Origin: Methanoregula sp.
GTDB lineage: Archaea > Halobacteriota > Methanomicrobia > Methanomicrobiales > Methanospirillaceae
Length of the DNA: 46,639 nt
Direction: 5' to 3'
NCBI RefSeq assembly: GCF_003170075.1
Contig: NZ_PMZU01000074.1
Location: 1-46,639, forward strand
In this document: positions 34,357 to 42,648 of the stretch, piece after piece
How the letters are laid out: every line of letters begins with the position of its first letter
How positions within the stretch are numbered: the stretch's first letter is position 1
Position numbers and translations under genes: made by a program
The notes under the pieces: model-generated
The model's database searches: none
What the model was told of the DNA's origin: nothing
What the model saw: the letters and a program-made list of their open reading frames with translations, nothing else

Positions 34357-34375
34357 ACTTGTTCACATAACAAGT
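34357..34375. promoter_or_regulatory. Palindrome upstream of thiC, candidate operator
   Basis: ACTTGTT (34357-34363) and AACAAGT (34369-34375) form a perfect 7-bp dyad around CACAT. A TATA-like box (CCTAAAAT, about 34341-34349) lies just upstream, so the dyad would overlap the transcription start. Thiamine genes in euryarchaea are known to be controlled by the repressor ThiR. Whether this is its site cannot be told here. Confidence 0.4.
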
Positions 34376-34438
34376 CAGATTTCGCCAGGAAATGCAAAAC
34401 CGAGCCTTTATTTTGTCCTTTCGTGCTACCGGTAATGT

Positions 34439-35716
34439 ATGAGTATTATTGCTGATGCCAAGCGCGGCATCGTGACGGATGAGATGAAGCAGGTCGTAGC
34501 GCAGGAAGGAGTCACCGAAGACTTTGTCCGGCGCAGCGTTGCCGAAGGCCATATCGTGATCCCGGTCTCTCCTTACCGCAAAGTGAAGATCTGCGGTATC
34601 GGCGAGGGCCTCCGCACCAAGGTGAATGCCTCAATTGGGACCTCAACAGATATTGTCAATATTCCCGAGGAGATTGAGAAAGCAAAACAGGCCGAACTGG
34701 CCGGTGCCGACACCCTCATGGAACTCTCGACAGGCGGGGATTTTGCCGAGATCCGAAAACAGATTATTGCCAATACCACCCTCTCCGTAGGGAGCGTCCC
34801 GCTGTACCAGGCATTCATCGAGGCGGTCAAGAAGAACGGCGCCGTTGTCGACATGAAAGAGGACGACCTCTTCCGGATCACGGCCGAGCAGGCAAAACTC
34901 GGCACGAACTTCATGGCGATCCACACCGGCATCAACTGGGAGACGGTAAAGAGACTCCGCAACCAGGGCCGACACGCAGGGCTTGTCTCCCGGGGCGGGG
35001 CATTTATGACCGCGTGGATGCTCCACAACGAAAAGGAGAACCCGCTCTATTCAGAGTTTGACTACCTGCTCGAGATCATGAAGGAACACGAAGTTACGCT
35101 CTCGATGGGAAACGGCATGCGGGCAGGAGCCATCCACGATGCGACCGACCGGGCGGGCATCCAGGAACTGCTCATCAATGCGGAACTCGCGGACAAGGCG
35201 CACGCGCAGGACGTGCAGGTGATCGTTGAAGGTCCGGGCCATGTGCCGATCGACGAGATCGCAACAAACGTCCAGCTCATGAAGCGGGTTACGAACAACA
35301 AACCGTTCTACATGCTCGGGCCGATCGTGACCGATATCGCGCCGGGCTATGACGACCGGGTCGCCGCCATCGGTGCGGCAATCTCGTCCTCGCTGGGCGC
35401 CGATTTCATCTGCTACGTGACCCCCGCCGAGCACCTTGCTCTCCCGAACCCTCAGGAAGTGTACGAGGGTGTCATGAGCTCGCGGATCGCCGCCCATGTC
35501 GGAGATATGGTAAAACTCAAGAAGACAAGGGCAGCAGATCTCGAGATGGGTCATGCCCGCCGGGATCTCGACTGGGAACGCCAGTTCGCTGTCGCCATGA
35601 ACCCGGCCCGGGCAAAGCAGATCCGGGCGGAACGAATGCCGGCCGATACCGATGGCTGCACGATGTGCGGGGACTTCTGCGCCATCAAGATTGTAAACCG
35701 GTATTTCAAATTTTAA
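34439..35716 (+). CDS. thiC: Phosphomethylpyrimidine synthase
   Basis: A 425-residue radical-SAM enzyme that turns aminoimidazole ribotide into the pyrimidine part of thiamine. Family stretches are AGADTLMELSTGGD, EGPGHVP and the C-terminal CTMCGDFC (C-x2-C-x4-C), which binds the 4Fe-4S cluster in this non-canonical subgroup. Length is normal for archaea. The ATG at 34439 sits behind a weak GGTAATG. It diverges from cdc48. Thiamine phosphate is used by several 2-oxoacid enzymes. Confidence 0.95.
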   Translation: MSIIADAKRGIVTDEMKQVVAQEGVTEDFVRRSVAEGHIVIPVSPYRKVKICGIGEGLRTKVNASIGTSTDIVNIPEEIEKAKQAELAGADTLMELSTGGDFAEIRKQIIANTTLSVGSVPLYQAFIEAVKKNGAVVDMKEDDLFRITAEQAKLGTNFMAIHTGINWETVKRLRNQGRHAGLVSRGGAFMTAWMLHNEKENPLYSEFDYLLEIMKEHEVTLSMGNGMRAGAIHDATDRAGIQELLINAELADKAHAQDVQVIVEGPGHVPIDEIATNVQLMKRVTNNKPFYMLGPIVTDIAPGYDDRVAAIGAAISSSLGADFICYVTPAEHLALPNPQEVYEGVMSSRIAAHVGDMVKLKKTRAADLEMGHARRDLDWERQFAVAMNPARAKQIRAERMPADTDGCTMCGDFCAIKIVNRYFKF

Positions 35717-35723
35717 TAACGAT

Positions 35724-35735
35724 CTTTCTTTTTTT
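35724..35735 (+). terminator. T-tract after thiC
   Basis: CTTTCTTTTTTT, eight nt after the thiC stop, is a likely U-rich archaeal terminator. No stem precedes it. Confidence 0.45.
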
Positions 35736-35825
35736 CCTGCCACAGGATTTTTCCCTGATGCAAACGGGCAGCATTATGCGTTCCGGTCACCAATAATAAC
35801 AGGAATACGCGGCTTCGAGGGAACT

Positions 35826-35909
35826 ATGAGCAGAACAAAAAAGGAAACCATTCGTGGCATGGCAGCAGCGCCGCCACCCAGTACACTAAATAATCCCGTC
35901 TCAAAATGA
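35826..35909 (+). CDS. Putative 27-aa minicistron before the radical-SAM activase gene
   Basis: A 27-codon frame (MSRTKKETIR to NNPVSK) starts five nt after GAGG. Its stop overlaps the start of the radical-SAM gene by ATGA, and that gene lacks a clear ribosome site of its own. This is the second case in the window of a short frame coupled to a larger gene. The peptide is basic at the start and rich in Ala and Pro. I do not recognise it. Confidence 0.45.
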   Translation: MSRTKKETIRGMAAAPPPSTLNNPVSK

Positions 35910-36649
35910 TCCTTAACGGTGATGCTATCCAGCTGAATTACGGTGGTTTTGTTCCGCTCTCAACAGTCGACTGGCGGGGCCGGTCGGTCTGCACTGTCTT
36001 TTTCCGGGGCTGCCCGGTCCGCTGCACCTACTGCCAGAACGCCGCGATCCTTAACGGACAGGATTTTCGTGAGATCGATGAGGTTATCGCGCTTATCAAC
36101 GGCTCGAAACTTGCGATTAGCGGCGTGGTCTTCTCCGGAGGAGAGCCTACCATGCAGAAGGACGCGCTTGTCGCGCTCGCCCGCGCGGTACGAAACCTTG
36201 GGCTAGCAACCGGTGTCCAGACAAACGGCGTCTTTCCTGACACACTTGAGACACTCATCAGGGACCGGTTGCTCGACCGCGTAGCGCTCGATATCAAGGC
36301 CCGCTGGGCGCGGTATAATAACCTTCTCGGGGGAAATTATGTAAAGAACGTGCAGCGCTCCCTTGCCCTCTGTACCGAAGCGCACAAGAACGGGGCGCTG
36401 CCCGAATTCCAGGTCGTCGTCACACTCTTCCGTGGCTACGATGACGAGGTTGCCATCATCGCATCCGAAATCGGCGATGTCGATCTCATCCTCCAGCAGG
36501 GTGTGACCGAAAGCGTTCCCCCGCTCTCGGAAAAAGAACTAAAAAACGTTGCGGACGGACTCCCGCGCAGGGTCCTGATCCGTACGCGCGAAGGAGGTGA
36601 AATTGTCTATGAAAGTGATCGGAGTCGTCGGGCTTCCCGCAAGCGGTAA
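35906..36649 (+). CDS. Radical-SAM activating enzyme (NrdG/PflA-like)
   Basis: A 247-residue radical-SAM protein. The cluster motif C36-x3-C40-x2-C43 (GCPVRCTYCQN) and the SAM-binding GGEP are clear. It resembles the activases of anaerobic ribonucleotide reductase (NrdG, longer archaeal form), which create the glycyl radical. No reductase gene is in this window, so the partner is inferred. The ATG at 35906 is coupled to a 27-aa frame. Its 3' end overlaps the kinase gene by 41 nt. Confidence 0.82.
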   Translation: MILNGDAIQLNYGGFVPLSTVDWRGRSVCTVFFRGCPVRCTYCQNAAILNGQDFREIDEVIALINGSKLAISGVVFSGGEPTMQKDALVALARAVRNLGLATGVQTNGVFPDTLETLIRDRLLDRVALDIKARWARYNNLLGGNYVKNVQRSLALCTEAHKNGALPEFQVVVTLFRGYDDEVAIIASEIGDVDLILQQGVTESVPPLSEKELKNVADGLPRRVLIRTREGGEIVYESDRSRRASRKR

Positions 36650-37157
36650 AGGTGAGTTCTCAAAGATAGCGGAGAGGCTTGGGATCCCGGTCGTCGTCAT
36701 GGGCGATGTGATTAGGAAAGCGGTAAAAAAAGCCGGCCTCCCTCCCACCGATGCAAACCTCGGGGCGACGGCAAACCGTCTCCGTGCCGAAAGGGGCATG
36801 GATGCGATTGCCAATCTCTGCGTTGACGCAATAAAAGAGCAGTCCGCCCCGCTTGTCCTTGTTGATGGTATCCGGGGCGACGCTGAAGTTCAGGTCTTCC
36901 GAAAAAATTTCCCTGATTTTCATCTTATTGCCATTGAAACATCGTTTTTAAAACGGCTGGAGCGTCTCTGCGAACGAAAGCGCAGCGATGATGTGGGATC
37001 CGCAGAGGGCTTGAGGACCCGGGACGAGCGCGAACTGGGCTGGGGTCTTGCAAACGCACTGAAACTGGCAGATATCACGATCAACAACGATGGCAGCCTC
37101 GACGAATTTACCGCACGCGTTACGGAGCTGATCAGAAGCATGGAGCGTAATGCATGA
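36609..37157 (+). CDS. Archaeal nucleotide kinase-like P-loop protein (UPF0200 type)
   Basis: A 182-residue P-loop protein resembling adenylate and dephospho-CoA kinases, family UPF0200. The Walker A is GLPASGKG (8-15), then VVMGDVIRKAV, LVDGIRGDAEV and a lid with CERKRSDD. The substrate is not known. The ATG at 36609 has a near-perfect AGGAGGTGA seven nt before it, inside the radical-SAM gene, so the 41-nt overlap is genuine. It overlaps the next gene by ATGA. Confidence 0.82.
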   Translation: MKVIGVVGLPASGKGEFSKIAERLGIPVVVMGDVIRKAVKKAGLPPTDANLGATANRLRAERGMDAIANLCVDAIKEQSAPLVLVDGIRGDAEVQVFRKNFPDFHLIAIETSFLKRLERLCERKRSDDVGSAEGLRTRDERELGWGLANALKLADITINNDGSLDEFTARVTELIRSMERNA

Positions 37158-37927
37158 ACCTCCGCCCGTATTTCTCATCATCGGCAAAAGTCTGGGACGA
37201 CATCCAGTGGGTGTACGGCATTGAAGAGGCCGGTTATGCTGGCTGGGAGATCGTCGCGGATGGAAACTACAGGCTGGAAAAACCGGAAAATCTTGAAAAG
37301 ATCAAAGAGGTGATCGCAAGTACCCAGCTTGGGATTACGGTGCATGCACCCTACGGCGATCTCAACCTTGCAACCCTCAACGATCCGATCTGGCGCGAGT
37401 CCATCCGGCAGATCGAGGTCTGCATCAAGACTGCAGGAGATCTCACCGACCGGGTCACCATCCATCCCGGTTACCTCTCCCCCGCAGGAAAACTCCTGCC
37501 CCAGAAAGTCTGGGAACTCCAGAAAGAAGCCCTGCGCCGGATCGGGAAGTGTGCAACAGAGCACGGGGTACTTGCCTGCCTCGAGAATATGATAAGCCAG
37601 AAAGAATTTCTCTGCCGGGACGCCGGGGAACTCATGGGGATGGCAGAGGGTATTGAAGGCATCGGTCTCACGTTCGATTTCGGGCACGCAAACACGTTGG
37701 GGAAAGTGCCTGAGTTTCTTTCCAATATCGGGCATGCGAACCACGTCCATATCCATGATAATCACGGGGTCTCCGACGAACACCTCCCGCTCGGTGACGG
37801 CACCATCGACTGGAAGACCGTGGGGAAAACCATTGCCACCCGGTACAGCGGCGTGATTGTTGTCGAAGGGCGTTCGGTTGAGGAAGCAAAAAAGAGCCTT
37901 GCCGTTTTTTCGAAGGTGTTTGTATGA
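37154..37927 (+). CDS. TIM-barrel sugar isomerase / AP endonuclease-2 family protein
   Basis: A 257-residue protein of the xylose isomerase-like TIM barrel family. Metal-binding residues are in VHAPYGDLN, IHPGY, CLENM, TFDFGHAN and VHIHDNHG; the last resembles endonuclease IV. It could be a sugar-phosphate isomerase/epimerase or a DNA repair enzyme. Motif resemblance favours the former, with no substrate named. It overlaps both neighbours by ATGA, so it belongs to the activase, kinase, barrel, RNase Z chain. Confidence 0.75.
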   Translation: MNLRPYFSSSAKVWDDIQWVYGIEEAGYAGWEIVADGNYRLEKPENLEKIKEVIASTQLGITVHAPYGDLNLATLNDPIWRESIRQIEVCIKTAGDLTDRVTIHPGYLSPAGKLLPQKVWELQKEALRRIGKCATEHGVLACLENMISQKEFLCRDAGELMGMAEGIEGIGLTFDFGHANTLGKVPEFLSNIGHANHVHIHDNHGVSDEHLPLGDGTIDWKTVGKTIATRYSGVIVVEGRSVEEAKKSLAVFSKVFV

Positions 37928-38862
37928 GCGGTGAGACTCTTCAGGTCTATTTCCTCGGGACTGCCGGGGCTCTCCCGACTCCGGTGCGCAACCCCTCCTG
38001 CATCATGATACGGCGCGGTAACGACACACTCCTCTTTGACTGCGGGGAAGGGGCGCAGCAGCAGATGATGCGGGCCCGGTGCGGATTTACGGTCGATGCC
38101 ATCTTTGTGACGCACTGGCACGCAGATCACTTCCTTGGTATCTTCGGACTTGTCCAAACCTTGTCGTTCAACGGTCGCACCGAGCCGCTGACTATCTACG
38201 GCCCGAACTGGGTACATGAGTTTGTCGAGACCCTCAAAAAGATCAGCCGGTTCAACCTGAAATTTACCCTTGATTCGGTCGAACTTTCGGACGGATCGTG
38301 GGTACGCTTTAACGGCTACACAGTGACCGGTTTTGCCGTCAGCCACGGCATGCCGGCACTCGGGTACGTGTTCGAAGAAGACCCGCGGCCGGGCCGGTTC
38401 GACCGGGACCGTGCAATTGAACTCGGCGTGCCGCCCGGGCCGCTTTTTGGTCGGCTCCAGCGCGGGGAGACGATCCGGGTGACAAAAGACGGTTCTGAAC
38501 GGGAGGTTGTGCCTTCTGATGTGATGGGAGCTCCGCGCCCGGGGCGGAAGATTGTCTATACCGGTGACACACGCCCCGTGATCCCGGCACTTCTGGGATA
38601 CGGAAAGGAAGCGGATCTCCTCATCCACGATGCAACGTACGATGAGAGCGAGGCAAAACGCGCCGCTGAATTCTACCATGCGACCGCTGCGCAGGCCGGG
38701 CAGGCAGCAGCAGCAATCAACGCACGGACACTTGCCCTTACCCATATCAGTTCCCGGTATACTGATACTGCGAACCACGCAAATGAGGCCAAGGCTGTGT
38801 TTGCCGGGACGGTTCTTGTTCCCGAAGATCGGTTTATGCTGGAAGTCACTTGGCGGGACTGA
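37924..38862 (+). CDS. rnz: Ribonuclease Z (tRNA 3' endonuclease)
   Basis: A 312-residue metallo-beta-lactamase-fold enzyme that trims the 3' end of tRNA precursors. The zinc motif HWHADH (64-69) and later VSHG, TGDTRP and the final LTHISSRY are conserved, and the long insertion (flexible arm) is present. Length is that of the short RNase Z form. The ATG at 37924 overlaps the upstream gene by ATGA. An inverted repeat follows the gene. Confidence 0.95.
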   Translation: MSGETLQVYFLGTAGALPTPVRNPSCIMIRRGNDTLLFDCGEGAQQQMMRARCGFTVDAIFVTHWHADHFLGIFGLVQTLSFNGRTEPLTIYGPNWVHEFVETLKKISRFNLKFTLDSVELSDGSWVRFNGYTVTGFAVSHGMPALGYVFEEDPRPGRFDRDRAIELGVPPGPLFGRLQRGETIRVTKDGSEREVVPSDVMGAPRPGRKIVYTGDTRPVIPALLGYGKEADLLIHDATYDESEAKRAAEFYHATAAQAGQAAAAINARTLALTHISSRYTDTANHANEAKAVFAGTVLVPEDRFMLEVTWRD

Positions 38863-38901
38863 TGTCCCCGGACTCCCCGTTTTATACCATTTTTCCATAC
38901 A

Positions 38902-38938
38902 GTTTCCTTCCCGCAAAAACAGGTGCGGGAATGGGAAC
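38902..38938. promoter_or_regulatory. Long inverted repeat between rnz and the DHH gene
   Basis: GTTTCC plus TTCCCGC (38902-38914) pairs with GCGGGAA, a bulged T and GGGAAC (38925-38938), including one wobble pair, around a 10-nt loop. No T-tract follows on the plus strand, so it may be an operator or RNA structure and not a terminator. It lies 40 nt past rnz and 130 nt before the DHH gene. A TATA box (CATATAAAAA, about 39011-39020) sits between. Confidence 0.4.
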
Positions 38939-39070
38939 TAACATAATCTTCAGGTAACCATTCATGGTACACGCAGCACTGCCGCGTGCGTACAACGTTG
39001 AACGATACAACATATAAAAAATAAGCCGCTTACCTATATCGTCCGTTTCGCTTGCGTGTGGAGAGAGAAA

Positions 39071-40912
39071 ATGCAGACAGATACTGATATTATCGTTTAC
39101 CGGCTGGCCGCGGGCTGCGACCTGTCCGATGTCGAAGAAGGAAAAATCTATCTTGGGAAAGTCCAGGGTTTTGCAACATTCGGGATGTTTGTCCAGCTCA
39201 ACGACCGGATCAAGGGACTTGTGCACAAGACAAGCATGAAAGCCGATCACAAGGAAAAAGACAGCGTCCTCGTACGGGTCCGACAGATCCGCCCCAACGG
39301 AAATATCGATCTTGAAGAACTGCTGATCCCGGTCTACCAGGTCCAGCAGGTCGAACGCACGTCAACGACTGTCAGGATCGCAGATCTTGCTACAAAACAG
39401 GGAAAGACCGTGGCCATTGAGGGCGAGGTCGCCCAGATCAAACAGACAAGCGGGCCCACGATCTTTACCATTGTGGATGAGTCAGGTACCCAGAACGTTG
39501 CAGCATTCATTGAAGCCGGTGTCCGGGCCTATCCTGAGGTCGAGCTCAACATGATCGTGAAAGTTATCGGCGAGGTCATGATGCGCAACAATCAGCTCCA
39601 GATAGAAGCCGATGCGGTTGCCGCACTCGCCGGTGATGAAGAGACGACCGTCCGGGTGCGGATTGATACAGCGCTCGATGCACGCGCCGAACCGGAGACC
39701 ATTAAGCCGCTTGTGAAAAGCGACGTGCTCGACAGCCTGATGCCCGAGATGCGGAAGGTTGCAAAGATCATCAGAAAAGCGGTCTTTACTGCGCAGCCGA
39801 TCATCCTTCGGCACCACGCGGATGCTGACGGCATCTGTTCGGCGGTCGCCATAGAACAGGCGGTTGTCGCGCTTATCAAGGAGTCGGGCGGGGACTTTGA
39901 CGCCGACTACTACCTCTTCAAGAGGGCCCCGTCAAAGGCTCCATTCTACGAGATTGAGGATATCACAAGGGATCTTGACTTCGCGCTCAAAGACCACGCA
40001 CGGTTCGGCCAGAAGATGCCTCTTGTGATCCTTACCGACAACGGTTCGACAGAGGAGGACGAAGCGTCCTACAAGATCGCAAGCGTCTACGATATCCCGT
40101 TTGTCGTTATCGACCACCACCACCCGGATGCGACCATCGACAAGTACCTTGTCGGGCACGTCAACCCGTACCATGTTGGCGGGGACTTTGGGGTAACGGC
40201 CGGGATGCTCGGGACCGAAGTCGCTCGGTTGATCAACCCCAAGGTTGAGCCCATCATCAAACACCTCCCGGCGATTGCCGGTGTCGGTGACCGGAGCGAG
40301 GCGCCCGAGCGGGCCCTGTATCTCGCGCTCGTAAGCGACCAGTACTCCGAGCAGACCTGCAAGGACATCGCGCTTGCGCTTGATTACGAGCAGTTCTGGC
40401 TCCGGTTCAATGACGGTCGGGAGATCGTCAAAGACATACTTAACCTGGTCGGGAACAAGGAACGCCATACAAAACTGGTCAACCTCCTTGTCGAAGGGGC
40501 AAATAAGATGATCGAGGACCAGTTGAGTGCCTGCATGCCGCATGTCGTCTCGAGGATCCTGCCAAACGCTGCGCACCTCTTCCTGATCGATGTGGAGATC
40601 CACGCCCACAAGTTCACCTTCCCGCCACCCGGTAAGACTTCTGGTGAGGTTCACGATCTGCTCTGTAAACAGAACGAAGGAGAGTCGGTCGTCACGATCG
40701 GTTTTGGCCCGGACTTTGCCGTGCTGCGCTCCAAGGGCGTGCATATGAACATCCCCCGTATGGTCCGTGACCTGCATAACGAGATCCCCGGCGGCGGAAT
40801 CTCGGGCGGCGGACATCTGGTGGTCGGCAGCATCAAGTTCGTGGAGGGCATGCGCGAAGTGGTGCTCGAGGCTCTTATCAGGAAGATCGGCGACGCACCG
40901 GTACAGCAGTGA
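39071..40912 (+). CDS. DHH-family protein with S1 and OB-fold domains (RecJ-like)
   Basis: A 613-residue nucleic-acid enzyme candidate. Residues about 20-85 form an S1 domain (GKIYLGKVQGFATFGMFVQL), residues about 110-190 an OB-fold (VAIEGEVAQI), then a DHH domain with RHHADADG (about 246) and DHHHPD (about 345), and a DHHA1 end with PGGGISGGGH. Archaeal RecJ-like proteins in this group include GINS-associated nuclease and 3' exonucleases acting on mismatched or RNA ends. The first motif is a variant (HHADAD). The ATG at 39071 follows GGAGAGAG. The substrate is unproven. Confidence 0.85.
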   Translation: MQTDTDIIVYRLAAGCDLSDVEEGKIYLGKVQGFATFGMFVQLNDRIKGLVHKTSMKADHKEKDSVLVRVRQIRPNGNIDLEELLIPVYQVQQVERTSTTVRIADLATKQGKTVAIEGEVAQIKQTSGPTIFTIVDESGTQNVAAFIEAGVRAYPEVELNMIVKVIGEVMMRNNQLQIEADAVAALAGDEETTVRVRIDTALDARAEPETIKPLVKSDVLDSLMPEMRKVAKIIRKAVFTAQPIILRHHADADGICSAVAIEQAVVALIKESGGDFDADYYLFKRAPSKAPFYEIEDITRDLDFALKDHARFGQKMPLVILTDNGSTEEDEASYKIASVYDIPFVVIDHHHPDATIDKYLVGHVNPYHVGGDFGVTAGMLGTEVARLINPKVEPIIKHLPAIAGVGDRSEAPERALYLALVSDQYSEQTCKDIALALDYEQFWLRFNDGREIVKDILNLVGNKERHTKLVNLLVEGANKMIEDQLSACMPHVVSRILPNAAHLFLIDVEIHAHKFTFPPPGKTSGEVHDLLCKQNEGESVVTIGFGPDFAVLRSKGVHMNIPRMVRDLHNEIPGGGISGGGHLVVGSIKFVEGMREVVLEALIRKIGDAPVQQ

Positions 40913-41083
40913 GGATTTGTTCCCTTTTTCCGGTTAAACTTAATTAAATCCCCGGAATCACGGAATTTACAAATATCTTATCCGGATAAAATTCCGCCCC
41001 AGATTTAGCCGAATAATATAGTTTCTGGTCAGATCTGTGGCAAAGTTGTAAAAAAAAAGGATAAGTTTTACCAGTATCGTCCG

Positions 41084-41096
41084 CTATATATATATA
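41084..41096 (+). promoter_or_regulatory. TATA box of the small HTH-like gene
   Basis: CTATATATATATA is the longest TATA run in the window. It is about 40-50 nt upstream of the ATG at 41136, so transcription should start near 41115-41120. Confidence 0.55.
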
Positions 41097-41135
41097 GAAG
41101 TTGATCTATATGATTTGCTAATGCTGAGGCGAAAC

Positions 41136-41387
41136 ATGTCTACAGGTAAGAAGATACGAGAGAAGTATAACGAAACCCAGCACAAAATTGTTTCCTATCT
41201 CACCTCAGGGATAACCAAAGGTAAACACTACTTCAAGTCCAAATACATTGCAAAGGACCTCGGTTTATCCCCCAAGGAAGTGGGAACCAATATGGCGATC
41301 CTTGCCGATATGTGCAAGGAGTTATCTATCATCCGGTGGAGTTATTCGAACAGCACGACGTGGATGGTCACGCCCCGTGCCATGTAA
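41136..41387 (+). CDS. DUF7123-like small winged-helix protein
   Basis: An 83-residue protein. The stretch YFKSKYIAKDLGLSPKEVGT, then NMAILADMCKELSI and ending STTWMVT, closely matches the archaeal DUF7123 family, which also occurs in haloarchaea. It is a winged helix and probably a DNA-binding regulator, but the role is unknown. The ATG at 41136 has GAGG about eight nt before it. Earlier in-frame starts (TTG at 41115, ATG at 41121) would lie before or at the predicted transcription start. A strong TATA box suggests high expression. Confidence 0.75.
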   Translation: MSTGKKIREKYNETQHKIVSYLTSGITKGKHYFKSKYIAKDLGLSPKEVGTNMAILADMCKELSIIRWSYSNSTTWMVTPRAM

Positions 41388-41417
41388 ATTTTTTAATCAT
41401 CACCTCCTTCTTTTATT

Positions 41418-41606
41418 ATGCCAACATTAGAGTTTGAATCATCCATTGAATTTGTCGCGGATATCAATGAGCAGAAGGACTGTCTGATGTCACAGGACCC
41501 GACACAGGATACACCCGGTGTCCTCTGGTTCAACATCGACATCCCCAAAGGGCATCTGTTCAAAGCCGGTGACCGCGTCCGGGTAATTGTGGAAAAGATC
41601 GACTGA
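41418..41606 (+). CDS. Small conserved-looking protein, 62 aa
   Basis: A 62-residue acidic protein with no membrane segment. It has a predicted beta-rich end (GHLFKAGDRVRVIVEKI) resembling small OB or SH3-like folds. I do not recognise the family. It lies 30 nt downstream of the DUF7123 gene and may share its promoter. The leader contains the sequence CACCTCCTT, the same sense as the end of 16S rRNA, not a ribosome binding site. Confidence 0.55.
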   Translation: MPTLEFESSIEFVADINEQKDCLMSQDPTQDTPGVLWFNIDIPKGHLFKAGDRVRVIVEKID

Positions 41607-41674
41607 AAATCCTGATGAAAGCGTACGCCCACTATTAATTATCCAATTACATTCACGGGATTGTATCTTAAGGG

Positions 41675-42331
41675 TCAGGTACTGGTACGGTCTTTTTCAT
41701 AGAACCGCAGCGGTGTTTCCAGGCTGATCCGGAACGAATCGACAGAATCGGTGCTGATGATCATATACATCCCCTTGCCCGGGGTCCGGACAACCTTATA
41801 CATGGTACCGGGATACTGGATCTCGGCACCCTGCAGGAAATTCCCTTTTGCATCGCAGAGCACCATGCGGAACATCGTATACTGAGGCTGCCGGTCTGCA
41901 GTGACACTGATATTTAATACCCAGACTTCGTAGGGCACCGAAAAGATCTGGGTGAGGCCGCCCCGCGATTCCTCGATATAAGCAAAGGGAATAATGGGAG
42001 ACGTCTCACGCAGGGGAATATCAGACGCCCCAAAAGTCTCCATGTGTGCGGGCAGGTGAACGACCGGGTACGTGAACGGGTTGCTCGTATAAAAGATCCG
42101 ATACGGTGAATCCGGTGACCGGGGAGTCATGTTCACTTCAGGAATAGGCGTGGGTGACGATGTCACAACCGTGACCTGATAGGAAGGTACTTCGGTTGCA
42201 TGTACGGCGGGGGTGCTCCCGGAAAACGGCAGTGACGGAACTTTTGAAAGTGCACCGGTATGTGCGATCACGGCAATCACCAGAATTACCACAAACCCAC
42301 CAATAAGTGTGTAGAGATCCCCTTTGTCCAC
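41675..42331 (-). CDS. Membrane-anchored extracellular protein, unknown
   Basis: A 218-residue protein with one N-terminal membrane span (IGGFVVILVIAVIAHTGA), a Ser/Pro/Thr-rich linker (TVVTSSPTPIPEV) and a C-terminal domain of about 150 residues without a recognised motif. The topology suggests a surface protein of Methanomicrobiales type. The start is a GTG at 42331 that lies about 25 nt after a TATA-like box (TTTTATACG), which fits a leaderless transcript. No family assigned. Confidence 0.65.
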   Translation of the reverse strand: MDKGDLYTLIGGFVVILVIAVIAHTGALSKVPSLPFSGSTPAVHATEVPSYQVTVVTSSPTPIPEVNMTPRSPDSPYRIFYTSNPFTYPVVHLPAHMETFGASDIPLRETSPIIPFAYIEESRGGLTQIFSVPYEVWVLNISVTADRQPQYTMFRMVLCDAKGNFLQGAEIQYPGTMYKVVRTPGKGMYMIISTDSVDSFRISLETPLRFYEKDRTST

Positions 42332-42648
42332 ACATAATTCTGGCGTGTTGCGTATAAAAACCGTGATGTTTTATGCTGGCGGGCCGTACGATCACGGAGA
42401 TAATTTCTGAATATTCGGCATATGGCTCAGAAAGGAGACTAACCTCTTTGATCGCTATCCAAAGGGGACTTTTTTTAAAGAGACAAAAAAATTCCCGCTT
42501 GAACATACATGGATTCCCATACTGGTATACCTGTCCCTGCCGAAAGATGATCCGGATTCTCAAAAGACATACCAGAAATTCAGGATCAAAACGGAACTTG
42601 CATCTACAAAGCTATAACTTTTTATGGATATAGCCTGACAACAGAAGT
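42332..42648. other. Intergenic region between the surface protein and lipoprotein genes
   Basis: Divergent promoters occupy the edges: a TATA-like TTTTATACG on the minus side, and TTTTTATGGATATAG (about 42617-42631) on the plus side. In the middle there is a seven-T run (42468-42474) and an 86-residue frame without a recognisable domain. I see no RNA gene. Confidence 0.4.

Noticed and set aside
34222-34438. TPP riboswitch before thiC
   Set aside because: The conserved aptamer core (CUGAGA and the ACCUGA-type partner) is not present; only an unrelated hairpin and a palindrome are seen.
42138-42563. 141-residue minus-strand frame
   Set aside because: It overlaps the start of the surface protein gene in another frame and shows no domain or ribosome site.
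42373-42633. 86-residue frame between the surface protein and lipoprotein genes
   Set aside because: No family resemblance and no promoter or ribosome site; composition is atypical.
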